Origin: Aphelenchoides besseyi
Lineage: Eukaryota > Nematoda > Chromadorea > Rhabditida > Aphelenchoididae
Reading direction: 5' to 3'
Assembly: GCA_024699855.1 (NCBI GenBank)
Contig: JAMPIQ010000002.1
Coordinates: forward strand, 3,844,001 to 3,908,000
Length of the DNA: 64,000 nucleotides
Below, piece after piece: positions 22,701 through 33,409 of the stretch (position 1 is its first letter; every line of letters starts with the position of its first letter). The position numbers and the translations under genes are program-made. The notes beneath the pieces were generated by a model. That model was not told the DNA's origin, did no database searches, and saw only the letters and a list, made by a program, of their open reading frames with translations.

Positions 22701-23929
22701 CTACAACTTGGCATTACCATTGGGTTCCTTTTGCAGTCTACTTACCACTATGGTGAGTTTCGGTGGAAGATCGTCGGAATCACTCCAACTCATTTGGTTC
22801 TTTGTACTTTCTCCGATTCTCGCAAGTGGTCGTTGAATAACCGCATAGCCGTTAGAATTATGCTGCGGTATTTGAGGCGGCAGTTCACTACGTTTTTTGA
22901 TACTTTGAAGGAAACGTTCGCGTGTACTCAGAAACTTACGAACAAGAGCTGTTCGTGATTTCTCATTGTAATCGATGAGCGTTTCTCGAGTCGTTTTGGG
23001 TTCCAAATTAGCTCCAGTATAAACGGTCGTGGCTGTTGAATCCTCATCCTCCTCTTGATCGATCTCTTCATCGTCTAATATAGAGCTTCCGTACGTTGTT
23101 CCGGAGCCGGTCAGTGTTCCTGAAGTTGTATTCCTAACATACTGATATTTTAAGCGTACCGGAAGAATCAAGAGTCTCATGTATTTGTTCTCGAGCTTGA
23201 ACTGTAAAATCGGGGGTTGGAGTGCTGATGGGACTTGGTTGTTGGGAAATCGAGCGAACTGGACGACGCAATTTGACAAAATTTGTTTTATTTTGCTCAA
23301 CCCACGGCTCTGAAGTTTCAGTTATCGACGACTCCCGTCGACTCTCCAGCATGGCGATTCGATCTTCAAGAGCACGAATATAACCCAAAATTTCATCGTT
23401 TTGCTGCGGCGATTCGGATTTTTGATTTTGAGCGGCAGTCGGATCCATTGGACAGCAATTGCGGAACTAAACATCAACATTTACGGGCTTCTGATAACGA
23501 AAACCAACCTCGCAATTTGAACTGCTACACGGCTCCTCGGCGTACCAACAGTTTGCGGTTCGAGACTCTTTCAGACGATTCAGCTCGTCAATTGCCTGTT
23601 GTCGTTGATGATCAAGATATAAACATAAACGTCGAAGGTCGGCATTCTCAACTGCAATGCGTCGGCGAATCCGTTCGCTTTCGTTCACTCGTTGTTGGCA
23701 ACAACATTGCTAAAACACGAAAAGTCGAAGAAGACACAAAAATTGAACTAACCGGTTCTCTCCAAAAGTTCGTTGCCGATCGATCACGTGATTGAGTTCG
23801 TTTAATGTTTGCAGTCCGTGGTCGAGCTGCCAAGTTTGGGGAACTTTGATGGCCGCTTCGTTCCATGGACTTACGTGCTCCAAAGGTTTTTATCTCGTCG
23901 TAAATTGATCGCAAACCGCCCAAGCTCAT
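22701..23929 (-). CDS. CCDC85-family coiled-coil protein (picc-1-like)
   Basis: Four exons: 23929-23753, 23709-23509, 23466-23160 and 23119-22701, about 367 residues. The second exon encodes ERIRRRIAVENADLRRLCLY and LDHQRQQAIDELNRLKE, close to the E-N-x-x-L-R-x-L-C-x-x-L-D core that defines CCDC85 proteins. The third exon adds a second helix, NDEILGYIRALEDRIAMLES. The rest is Ser/Thr/Pro-rich and low in structure, with an acidic run (ILDDEEIDQEEDED) and a basic helix FLSTRERFLQSIKKR. Family members bind Par-3 and catenins and act at cell junctions or the cortex, so that is the likely site. Donors are GTTAGT, GTTGGT and GTACGC. The third intron (40 bp) was chosen because it restores SSGTLTGSG. 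Confidence 0.72.
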
Positions 23930-24893
23930 TTCTTAAGCCAGAAACCTAATGAAAGTGGACAATAAGGTCTTGGGATTTAAATCTAATGCTCAAGGCGTCA
24001 ATTGTCATTGGCAATTTTTGATCGGAAAGATCATTTGTTGACCATTGCGAACAGGCGGTTCGAATCAAACCGGTCAATTTCTTTGACCTCCGATGTTCGG
24101 TCGAACAATTGGCGCGGTTTTGTCGCGGCAAACGTTGCACTTGTGAGGACCAGCTCACTTATGCGAGAAAGTGGGCACAAATGAACATCAAGTTTGAATT
24201 GTACAGCTGATGGTATCAATCGCAAGAACATCAAAATGTATAGCTAGTCATTGAGGTTAATTCATATATCTGAACAGCAATAATCCAATGTAACGGCAAA
24301 TCTATCCTTTAAGCTCGTTCAACAAAAAGCTTCAATTTCAGCAGAAGGATTAAGAGCTGTGGGGTTTTGGATACTAAAAGTTAACAAAAATCAAAATCGG
24401 AGGTTACTGTGTTGTTTAAGGATGTGAATTTGAACGTAAGAGAACATATCGACGACGATAAGAGCATCGATAAAGCGAGCAATTGAACAAAAAACTTTTC
24501 GAAAATAATAACACGAAACGAAACCGCAGATTGAAGGTGTTGGTTTCAGACTGAATAGAAGTCGACCTTCTGATTTGAACCACGCCTGTGACGCGCTGTA
24601 ATCAGCTCATTAAAATCGTTGTCACTAATAAATTTTTCGTTGAAACTAAAACGATGTTCCGACTTCTCTCCAACCGCAATCCACGTGTTCGTGAGTCAAA
24701 AACAAGTCAACGGCAAACTAATGTCCAGATTCATCTCAAAAGCTGTTCACTGAAGTCCACTTAGTGCGTTGGTATCATAAGCGGATTATTTTAGAGTCTG
24801 AAACAAAAAGCCAATGACGATGCTCTTGCGGTTGTTTGTCGACTTTCTTTTAATTTGGTTCTTCAGTTTTTCATTTCAAGGCTTTAAACAAAA
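23930..24893. other. shared promoter region between divergent genes
   Basis: About 960 bp between the start of the CCDC85-like gene (minus) and the start of the NEDD8 E1 subunit gene (plus). No gene seen; both promoters must lie here. Confidence 0.45.
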
Positions 24894-26810
24894 ATGACTG
24901 TCGATGTTACGGATCGCTACGATCGTCAGGTTTGTTTCCAATCAAAAGAATCAATTGAAATTGATGTTCAGGTTCGACTTTGGGGCGATCACGGACAACA
25001 CTCGATTTCACAGGCCAAAATCGCGGTCATCGGATCTTCAGCGTTGTCGACAGAGATTTTGAAGTCGCTGATTTTGGCCGGGATTGGCAGCTACGAGATC
25101 TTCGACCATAGGATCATTCAAGAAAGCGATTTGGGGAACAATTTCTTTGTAACAAAAGACGATCTGGGGAAGTTACGAGGCAAAATCGTATGTGAGAATT
25201 TAAATGTAAGTCAGAAGTTTGAGTTTTTTTGTAGCCCTTAAATCTAGGAGATGAATCCATCAGTCAAAGGTGCCTTTCAAAATTTGGAATTCACGTTGGA
25301 CTCGTCGTTTGAGGTTTTCGCCCAGTACTCACTCGTCGTCGGTGTTCATCTTTCCACCGAATTGGCCATCAAAATCAGTGATTTTTTGTTCGAAAAGAAC
25401 ATTCCGTTCGTTTGGACGACAATCGTTGGATTCGTTGGATACGTTCGAGTTGTTTACAAAGAACACGAAGTTCTCAACGATCACAAGGAAATGCCACCGC
25501 ACGATTTTCGGTTGGTTTTCCATTTTTTCTTTCTATTCTCCTATGTTTAGGATTCAAAGACCGTTTTCCGCTCTACTGGAGTTTGTCAAAGGATTTGATT
25601 TGGACGCAATGAATCATGAACAACATTCTCACGTTCCCTATCTCGTTTTGTATTTGAAAGCTTTGGAGAAATGGCGTGCTCGAATCAACGACTCAGAAGC
25701 GTTGCCATCGAATTACAAGCTGCGCAAAGACTTCACAGCAACGTTGATGGAAATGCAGATGTTAAATGAGAAAGGAATTTACAATCAAGACAACTTTGCT
25801 GAAGCCAAACAACATCTGATTCGCTCATTTTCGGGATTTGAGGTTGTTTCCACTTCAGAGCTCATTTCAATTGGTTCGTTTAGATCAACTCAAACCTGAA
25901 GAAGTTGTTTGACGATCCGAGAACTGATCAGCAACTCGACAAAACCACCAGCAGCTTTTGGATTTATGTTTCGGCAATAAAATCCTTCTACCAAGCTAAC
26001 GGTTATCTCCCAATTTCCGGCCGACTTCCAGACATGACCAGCGACACCAATACGTACACTTCATTGCTTGAAGTTTATCGGAAACAAGCGGCCATGGAAG
26101 CTGAAGAAGTTTTCCATTTAGCTCTCAGAGTTCGAAGCTCACCGAAATGCCGCAAAAAGGAAATTACTTTGGAAGAAACTCAAAAGTTTTGCAAGTACGC
26201 AAGTCGTCTGAATGCTTTCAGCGGAACTCGTCTGTCTTCCGAGTTTGCTAATAGCTTATCGGTAAGTTACAAACAGCAATTGCTTATTGAAAATTTGATT
26301 TCAGTCTGTTTTTGCCCAACTCCTTCGCGAGGTCGAAGAGAAATCAGCAGTTACACCGGAAAATGGCAGTCCCGATGGCACCGTGATTCCACACAATCCT
26401 TCTGTTCATCCACTTGTTTGGTTGATCGTGTTGAAAGCTGTGGAGAACTTTCACTCGGGCAAAAATCGATATCCGGGCACGAACGGCGTTCCGTGTGCTT
26501 TGGATACGATGGATCTTATCGACAGAATCAAAACATTTGCTGCCGAAACAAATGTGAGTTGAGAGTTTTTTCTTCTGATTTAAATTTCAAGGATTCGGAC
26601 ATCATCAATCGTTTTCACGAGTTGATTCCCGTACGTGCAATCGAAGAGATTTGTCGTTACGGTCACGCAGAACTGAACACTACAGCATCAATAATGGGCG
26701 GAATCATTTCGCAAGAGATCATCAAACTGTGCACCCAACAGTATATTCCAATCGATAACACGCTCATCTTCGACGGGAACAATCAAAATTCGGCCACAAT
26801 TCGCCTTTGA
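24894..26810 (+). CDS. ula-1: NEDD8-activating enzyme E1 regulatory subunit (NAE1/APP-BP1, ULA-1)
   Basis: Seven exons: 24894-24929, 24972-25205, 25248-25510, 25551-25842, 25884-26261, 26305-26553 and 26592-26810, about 556 residues (family about 535). Residues DRYDRQVRLWGDHGQHSISQ and AKIAVIGSSALSTEILKSLI are the canonical ThiF/E1 start; GIGSYEIFDHRIIQESDLGN follows. The end has FHELIPVRAIEEICRYGHAE and ASIMGGIISQEIIKLCTQQY. This subunit pairs with the UBA3 catalytic subunit to adenylate NEDD8 for cullin neddylation; it lacks its own catalytic cysteine domain. Exon 1 is only 36 nt and ends in the DRQ|VRLW junction. All junctions keep phase, so the gene appears intact. Confidence 0.96.
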
Positions 26811-27014
26811 AATTCTCTCCATTAGCTCAAACTTACTATGTAAAATCTCCCAAATTTTTCTATTTTCGGGTCTAAACATTTCGGTCGCCTTCAAAATTTG
26901 CAGCACTTTTTCAAACCACTTGTTGTTGTTCATGATTCTCATCTTGTCGCTATAAATCGTTTTTTTCAACTCCTAAGACTTCACAGTTGGTCTCGAGACC
27001 GTCGAAATACTTCT

Positions 27015-27275
27015 ATGTTGTTTGCCACCGATTACCAGCGTTTTCAGATGTCTTTAGCGCGAATCATGAATGCTTTTTCGTTGGGCGCCCGACGACTCTT
27101 GGTTCCGAGCACGCCGATAGTCGAGCAGACGAGTGGATTCAAAGTCAAGAAGTACATTAAACGTCGTTGCGAGTGGTGTTACATCGTACGTGTGAATGGT
27201 CGTCTTCACGTCGAGTGCACGAGACATCCGCGTCACAAACAACGCGAAGCCTTAGATGTTCGAATGTTGTGGTAA
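27015..27275 (+). CDS. mrpl-36: mitochondrial ribosomal protein bL36m
   Basis: Single exon, about 86 residues. The C-terminus FKVKKYIKRRCEWCYIVRVN, GRLHVECTRHPRHKQREA is the bL36 fold with its zinc ligands Cys-X2-Cys, Cys and His and the HKQR signature. The N-terminal extension (MSLARIMNAFSLGARRLL) is Arg/Ala-rich and looks like a mitochondrial targeting peptide. The frame is open upstream to 26898; I chose the Met at 27015, and 27048 is also possible. It lies 205 bp after the NEDD8 E1 subunit on the same strand. No intron. Confidence 0.9.
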   Translation: MLFATDYQRFQMSLARIMNAFSLGARRLLVPSTPIVEQTSGFKVKKYIKRRCEWCYIVRVNGRLHVECTRHPRHKQREALDVRMLW

Positions 27276-27538
27276 TCGAATACTGTGATTTCTCTTCGTT
27301 AGTTTTTGTCGTTAAAATAAATTTTCATGAAAATTGAAGTTGACAAAGAAACACAAAGACCTTTAAGAAGAGAACATTTAAGGAGACCTTAGATACGATT
27401 TGAGGACACTCAATATCGTAGAATAGACCATGGAATTTGCATTTGCAAAAAAACAGAAGTTTGCATATTAAAGTTAATGAGACTGCAAATTTTCTTTTGG
27501 ATCGTCACGACTGACTTCTGCACACTCCTCCAACGATC

Positions 27539-29688
27539 ATGGTCGAAAAAGCAAAGGAAGTCCAAAAGCTGACGGCTGAAGGTCCACGAATCGAGCACCT
27601 GCTGAACAAGTTGAAGTTGGAGGAGCTCGACTCTTTCGTCGGAGTTTTGGACAAGAAGTGCGTCGAGGTGAGGGCAAACCAGAAGTCGTGGAGTTTATTC
27701 ACTTCATTTACAGATGTGCTTGATCGCGAACGGTTTCTTTGCCATTAGGGCCGAAGATCACGGAAGCTTTTGCGGAGTGATCCTCTCGGTCCGATGGACC
27801 AATCAGATTCATCACATCACAGTCCTCCACAACAAGTCGTGCACCTTCTTTTCACTGACTGCGCGTGTAAGTTCCGTTTTCTTTAATTCATTTGACTTTT
27901 TTTTGTTTAGGAAGCGGCACTGAAGTTTCCCACGATCAGGGAGATGATTACCCACTATTCACATACTGGACTGAACATCGACGGAAAGAAGATCTCACTG
28001 ACAAAACCGGCGAAGCGGCCAATGTGGCTCCTGAAGAACACTGACGTCGAGTTCACCACAGCAAGCGAAAACAAACTCGGTAGGGATCGAGTACAACGCT
28101 CTAGTTAACTTTACTTTCAGGAGCCGGAAACTTCTGCGTCGTTTATCGTGGGAAGCTCCGTCGGCATGGCGAACTGATCAGCGTGGCTGTCAAAGTGTGC
28201 AAGCACACGATTGAAGAACGCAAAACTCAAGAGGAGATCGAGCAAGAAGACAAAGCGCGAATGGCGCTCATTCAAGAAGGCCAGCTCATGCGATCAGTTC
28301 GCCATCCGAACGTCATCAAGGTGAGTACTCTGATTCGAACAAGTGACCAGACCTTCATTTTCAGTTTTATGGCATCGCATTCGACACAGTTCCTGTGAAG
28401 ATCGTCATGGAACTCTGCTGTGGTGGCTCGGTCCAGAAACATCTGGAAACATTCACTGACAACATCGGCACACCAGAGCGTATCGAGTACGCGCGTGAGT
28501 CAGCAACTGGTTTGGAGTATCTCCACAGCAAGTAAGATCTCATTCAAGTTTTTCATCTTTCATTTCATTCGTTTCAGAAACATTGTACACCGCGACTTGG
28601 CGGTGCGCAACATACTCATCAGCCACCAAGGCGTGGCGAAGCTCGCTGACTTCGGCCTGAGCGCCTTCGTGGAAGACTTAACGGGAGGATCGTTCGGGCG
28701 TGAGCACATGCCTGTGCGTTGGTGAGTTACCATCAAGTACTTCCACTAATCGTTTATTTCAGGATGGCCCCCAAGTCGGTGCAGCGTGATGCGTACTTCG
28801 TGACGAAGTCGGACGTTTGGTCCTTCGGAGTCGTATTGTACGAAATCTTCATGAACGGAGCCAAAATCTTCGATCAATGGCAACCAAAACGCATCGCGAC
28901 CCACATTCGAAAGGGCAAAATGCCGACCTTGAGTGGTAAGTCGAATTGGTTGAACAAGCATCATGTCATCATTTCAGACCGTTTTCCTTCGTCGGTCAAA
29001 ACGCTCATCGAACAACAATGTTGGGTCGTTGATCTCAATCAGCGTGCGACGATGGAGGCCGTGAAGAAGGAGCTGGATCGCATTCAGAAGGAGTTTCCAC
29101 TTCCTCCGATGTCCCAGGTAAACTTCGTCTCGTCAATTCCTCTAATGATTCTTGTTTCAGCTCACACTCAACAAGATCCCGGGCATGACGGCACTCACTG
29201 ACCTTCAAATCGAACTCTACCGCGAATGCGGTATCGAAACTCCGATCGAACTGTGCGAATCGCAGGCTGAAAAACCCGAACCCAAGCACACGCCGAGTCC
29301 TGCGATTCCACGAGTTTCGAGCATTAAGGTGAGTCACTGGACGTTTGGATTTGAAATACAAGTTCTGTTTCAGGATCAGCAGCCCAAGCGTCCGAAGGCA
29401 ATGTCCCGCCGCAATCGTCGTGACGTTCCACGTGAATGGTAGGTTTGCTTACTGAGAATTCAGTACAATCTACTCGATTTCAGCGCGACCCAAGACAACC
29501 AAGTGCTGAGCAAAGAGGACGATGGCAAGGAAGTAAAGGCCGTTCGCGCATCTCGACGTCCACACCAACTAGCCACCACTCCGGACCGTTCAACTACTCC
29601 ATCTCCTAGACCAACAACCACGCCTCCAACTTCGTCAACCGTTCCAGCGACCAGCAATGCTGCCACTTCGCCGACTCCCAAGATGTAA
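27539..29688 (+). CDS. SH2-domain non-receptor tyrosine kinase (nematode Fer/Fes-like group)
   Basis: Eleven exons: 27539-27667, 27714-27866, 27911-28079, 28121-28320, 28365-28531, 28578-28721, 28763-28935, 28978-29117, 29161-29328, 29374-29438 and 29484-29688, about 570 residues. A divergent SH2 domain comes first: NGFFAIRAED keeps the phosphotyrosine-binding Arg (FLVR-like FAIR), then VILSVRWTNQIHHITV and FPTIREMITHYSHTG. The kinase domain is complete: LGAGNFCVVYRG loop, VAVKV lysine, IVHRDLAVRNILIS, ADFGLSAF and PVRWMAP. SH2 directly before kinase with no SH3 is the layout of the Fer/Fes-related family that is greatly expanded in nematodes, often in sperm. The Pro/Thr/Ser-rich tail after about residue 460 is low complexity. 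An AATAAA lies at about 29701, only 67 bp before the LTR element. Confidence 0.92.
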
Positions 29689-29767
29689 TCCACTTACCGC
29701 AATAAACACATTCACTCACTTTGTTTCAATGTTTCAAAATAGAGGTTTCTTGAAAAGAAGATGTAAA

Positions 29768-29963
29768 TGTTCGGTTCTGTTGCTCAAACTGGGGTTTATG
29801 ATTTATTGGTGAACAATACGGGGGTAAATAGAAGTCCAATCAGAGAGAATCACACACGAGTCGTCTCTCCAGAACCGAGTGCAAAACAGGGCAAACTACA
29901 GGGGGAGAGAGGATCGTGGCGGGATTGAGTCGCTAAGAGAACGCGGATTGCGAGGTCCGCACA
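29768..29963 (-). repeat. 3' LTR of the gypsy-type element
   Basis: 196 bp, identical as far as I can read to the copy at 34625-34820. In the element's sense it is the downstream LTR. Confidence 0.95.
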
Positions 29964-29971
29964 TCCCTCCC
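29964..29971 (-). other. polypurine tract
   Basis: Reads GGGAGGGA on the minus strand, directly against the 3' LTR. This is the expected site of plus-strand DNA priming. Confidence 0.85.
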
Positions 29972-30142
29972 GTGTTTTAGAAAAGAAAAACAATAAAAAG
30001 ATACCAAATTAAGTTACAGAGAACACTTGAAGGCAACTGATCGCTTTCGCGATGATAACAATTGAGCAGGGAAAAGGATTGAGAACGTCACGCGGGAAAG
30101 ACAGGCAAGCTATCGGACGATCGTCTCTTTAGCCTCCAAGGT

Positions 30143-33100
30143 TCAGACAGCGCAGTTCCTCGCGAGATCAGTGGACGGGTCGTCGGACTGGCGGCGATGA
30201 AGCTGATTTCGATGTCGAGTCACGATTTGTTGCTCTTCGGTTTGGAGTTTGACGAGAGCTCGACCCATGAATGTGAGGATTTGTCCACGAACGCGACGAT
30301 TCGGGTTGATTTGGATGGTCACGTGGTCACCGATCTCGAACTTGCGGTCTTGAGTTCCATGATGACGATTGAACTTCGCGGCTTGTTGCTCGTTGCCGGA
30401 GTTCCCAGTGCTGTCGACGGTTGACTCTTGAGTCGACGGTTTGAACGCATGGAGCGGCGTTCTGAATTCACGCTTGAAAAAGGCGGTGGCTGGACTTGCG
30501 GATTGGGGTGTTGAATCGGACGGCAAGTAGTTGCACTGGTAGATGATCTCGTGAAGATTTGCGAAGCCTTTCCCCCCTTTTGCCAAAGCAGATTTCACGA
30601 TACCTACGGCTCGTTCCGCCCTCCCATTGGACTGAGGATGATAAGGCGGAGAAAGGAGATGTTTAATGCCCCGCTTACAACAAAATTGAGAGAATAAAGA
30701 GGAAGTAAATTGAGGGCCATTATCACTCACAAGAGAATATGGAAATCCCAATTGACAAAAGATCTCTTCCAGTTGATTGATCGTTTTCTCGGTTGTTATC
30801 TTGAGCATTCGCTTCGCGACGATGAAGTTCGTTTTTGCATCCACCACAACCAAAATCCACGAGCTTTGAATCGGGCCCGCGAAGTCGATATGCACACGTT
30901 CCCAGGGTTCCTTCGGTTCCGGCCACGGTTGGAGCGGCATCTTTTTCGGAGCGGGGGCCATTTGAGCACACGAGCTGCATTGATTCACGACTGATTCGAG
31001 GTCCCGATTGAGTCCCGGCCAAAACACGTGTTTTCGCGCGAACTCCTTCATTTTCCGGATGCCGGGATGTCCTTCGTGCAGTTTTGCCGTAACCACACTT
31101 CGCAGACCCTCGGGAATGACGACTCGATTTTTGAAGAACACGGTCCCATTCGACGCGTAAAGGTCACGACGGAGCGGATAGAAGATGCCAATGAGCGGAT
31201 CATGCCGGTCCGCTTCTTTCCAACTCGTTTGAAGTCGCTTCACGAGTGCTTGCATCGTTGGATCGCTAAAAGTAGCCGAATTAATTCCAAACCCCTCTGA
31301 CCTTTTGAATTCGCCCTCGATTTGTTGGATCATTGCTTGTTCTTGGTCGTTTTCGAATTGCAGCAGGCCCACGACCTCTTCCATTTCCGCATCGGATGAG
31401 TCGCGATGTTCTTGGATCAGACGCGAAAGTGCATCCACGTATCCAAACGCGTGTGTGTTCACGTACTCGATTTCAAAATCGAACCCAAGCAATCGCAGTG
31501 CCCATCTCGACAATCGGCTTGCGGTTCGTTGACCGAACGCTTTCGTGTTGTCCGTTCGCAACAGCGCAAGGAGCGGACGATGGTCGGTCTGAAGCACGAA
31601 TTTACGCCCGTAAACAAACCTCTTGAAACGCTCGACGGCCAACACGAGCGCCAAGGCTTCGCGCTCGATCTGCGAGTAGCGTTGTTGTGTTTCCGTGAAC
31701 GACTTGGCCATGTGAAAAACGGTCGCGATTGTGCCATCGGCTGCTCGTTGCATCAATGTTCCTCCCATTCCGGTTGGACTTGCATCCGCGGCCACGATCA
31801 GCGTTTTCGTCGGATCGAAGTGCGCGAGAGCGAGGGGACCCAGAAGAAGTTCACGGATGTTCTCGAATGCTTCTTGATGTCGCTTCGACCACGCGAATTC
31901 GACTCCTTTGGCTGTCAGCTCTTCGAATGGCTTCTTCAAATCGTGCAACTTTGCCACGAATTTGCCGTAGTAGTTCACGAGGCCAAGAAAGGCACGAACT
32001 TCGGGCACGTTCACCGGCGGTCGAAGTGTGCGCAACGCTTCGGTTTTCTTCGGGTCGGGTCGAATTCCCGATTCATCGACGATCGAACCTAAATAACTCA
32101 CAAATTTTTGGCCGAATTTACACTTCGGCAACTGCAAACGGAATCCCCGAGTCTGTAGTCGGTTGAGCACGATTCTGAGTTGTTTGTCGTGCTCGCTTTT
32201 CGTCGGTGCATGAACGAGGACGTCGTCTAAGTAAACAATCACCCCATTAATCCCCGATACCACCTGATCCATGCATCTTTGGAAGATCGCGGGCGCGGTC
32301 TTCAGCCCAAAATTGAGGCGTTGATACTCGAACATGCCTTTGTGGGTGCTGATGGTCGTCAATTTTCGCGATGTTTCGTCCAATTCCACTTGGTGGTAGG
32401 CATCCGAAAGGTCGAGGATCGAAAAGAATCGACTTCCCGAGAGTTTCGCGAAGAGGTCTTCGACTCGCGGCAGCGGATAGCAATCATCTGAGAGTGCCCG
32501 ATTCAATCCCGTGGAATAATCGGCACAAATTCGGATCTTTCCTCCCGGCTTCTTTGCAATCACGATCGGTGTCGCCCATCGCGACGTGTTGACTCGCGCC
32601 AAGATCCCCATCTTGACCAGTCGCTCGAGTTCTGCTTCGACCAGCGGTTCGTAAGCAAGAGCGATTGGACGGGGCGGCAGATGAACGGGTTTGACATCTC
32701 GCGAAATGTGCAATTCGGCCTGCAACAGGTTGCATTTCCCGAGCCCCTCCCCAAATAACATTGGAAACTTTCCTTCCAACTCACGCTCTTCGATGGCGTT
32801 GACGGTTTGGTCCCGGTTGGTTTGGCTCACATCGACTCCGCTATTGACGCCTTCTTTCCAATCGGCCATCCTCCACTTCTCGATCAGCGGTGCTCCTAAG
32901 AGCGCAACGCTGTTGCGACGCAGCACGAGGAATGAGGTGATCGCCTCTTGTCCTTGCCATTCCACTTTGGAATCGAACTCACCGATCACTTCCAAGGTCT
33001 TCTCGTCTGCTCCAACAACGCGAATGTTCGTTTCTCGCAGTTTCGGCTGTCCCAGTATTTGAAACTCGAGGGTTCCGATCACGTTTCGATCGGCTCCGGT

Positions 33101-33409
33101 GTCGAGCTGGAAATGGAGATTAAGGTTACCAACCTTAATTTCGGCTGATCGGCGGAATTCGAATCTCGAATTGATAACTGTAGTTCGCGAATTGACCAAA
33201 TTCACTCGTTCGATCGTTCCGACTTCCACGGTTTTCGCCTCGACTTTTTTGGTTTTGCACATCGCTTGTAAATGTCCCGTCTTGTGACAAGAGTAGCACT
33301 CGCTGTCCTTGTACTTGCAGGTCTTCGGGTCATGCTTCTGTCCACAACGGAAGCACTTCGGTTCTTCCTTTCCGTTTTTGTGTTCACGATTCTCCGACTT
33401 TTTTGCCAT
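30143..33409 (-). CDS. pol: retrotransposon pol polyprotein (nucleocapsid fingers, protease, RT, RNase H, integrase)
   Basis: One open frame of 1088 codons without internal stops. Domains in order: two zinc knuckles at about residues 19-51 (CFRCGQKHDPKTC, CYSCHKTGHLQAMC), protease with LDTGADRN (catalytic Asp about 103), reverse transcriptase with VIVYLDDVLVHAP, RNase H with VAADASPTGMGG, then integrase with the HHCC finger (HEGHPGIRKMKEFA, CSSCAQM) and the D-D-E core (HIDFAGPIQ, VSDNGPQF, HPQSNGRAER). All catalytic residues that I can check are present, so this part could be functional. Its start overlaps the end of gag by 26 bp in a different frame, so expression as Gag-Pol needs a frameshift of net +1 sense; the overlap contains GGCAAAAAAG. 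Confidence 0.95.
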   Translation of the reverse strand: MAKKSENREHKNGKEEPKCFRCGQKHDPKTCKYKDSECYSCHKTGHLQAMCKTKKVEAKTVEVGTIERVNLVNSRTTVINSRFEFRRSAEIKVGNLNLHFQLDTGADRNVIGTLEFQILGQPKLRETNIRVVGADEKTLEVIGEFDSKVEWQGQEAITSFLVLRRNSVALLGAPLIEKWRMADWKEGVNSGVDVSQTNRDQTVNAIEERELEGKFPMLFGEGLGKCNLLQAELHISRDVKPVHLPPRPIALAYEPLVEAELERLVKMGILARVNTSRWATPIVIAKKPGGKIRICADYSTGLNRALSDDCYPLPRVEDLFAKLSGSRFFSILDLSDAYHQVELDETSRKLTTISTHKGMFEYQRLNFGLKTAPAIFQRCMDQVVSGINGVIVYLDDVLVHAPTKSEHDKQLRIVLNRLQTRGFRLQLPKCKFGQKFVSYLGSIVDESGIRPDPKKTEALRTLRPPVNVPEVRAFLGLVNYYGKFVAKLHDLKKPFEELTAKGVEFAWSKRHQEAFENIRELLLGPLALAHFDPTKTLIVAADASPTGMGGTLMQRAADGTIATVFHMAKSFTETQQRYSQIEREALALVLAVERFKRFVYGRKFVLQTDHRPLLALLRTDNTKAFGQRTASRLSRWALRLLGFDFEIEYVNTHAFGYVDALSRLIQEHRDSSDAEMEEVVGLLQFENDQEQAMIQQIEGEFKRSEGFGINSATFSDPTMQALVKRLQTSWKEADRHDPLIGIFYPLRRDLYASNGTVFFKNRVVIPEGLRSVVTAKLHEGHPGIRKMKEFARKHVFWPGLNRDLESVVNQCSSCAQMAPAPKKMPLQPWPEPKEPWERVHIDFAGPIQSSWILVVVDAKTNFIVAKRMLKITTEKTINQLEEIFCQLGFPYSLVSDNGPQFTSSLFSQFCCKRGIKHLLSPPYHPQSNGRAERAVGIVKSALAKGGKGFANLHEIIYQCNYLPSDSTPQSASPATAFFKREFRTPLHAFKPSTQESTVDSTGNSGNEQQAAKFNRHHGTQDRKFEIGDHVTIQINPNRRVRGQILTFMGRALVKLQTEEQQIVTRHRNQLHRRQSDDPSTDLARNCAV

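Noticed and set aside
26898..27014. N-terminal extension of bL36m to the first ATG
   Set aside because: The added residues do not look like a targeting peptide and would make the protein far longer than the family; internal Met 27015 or 27048 is preferred.
31028..32592. Plus-strand open frames opposite pol
   Set aside because: They mirror the codon structure of the pol polyprotein on the minus strand and have no features of their own.
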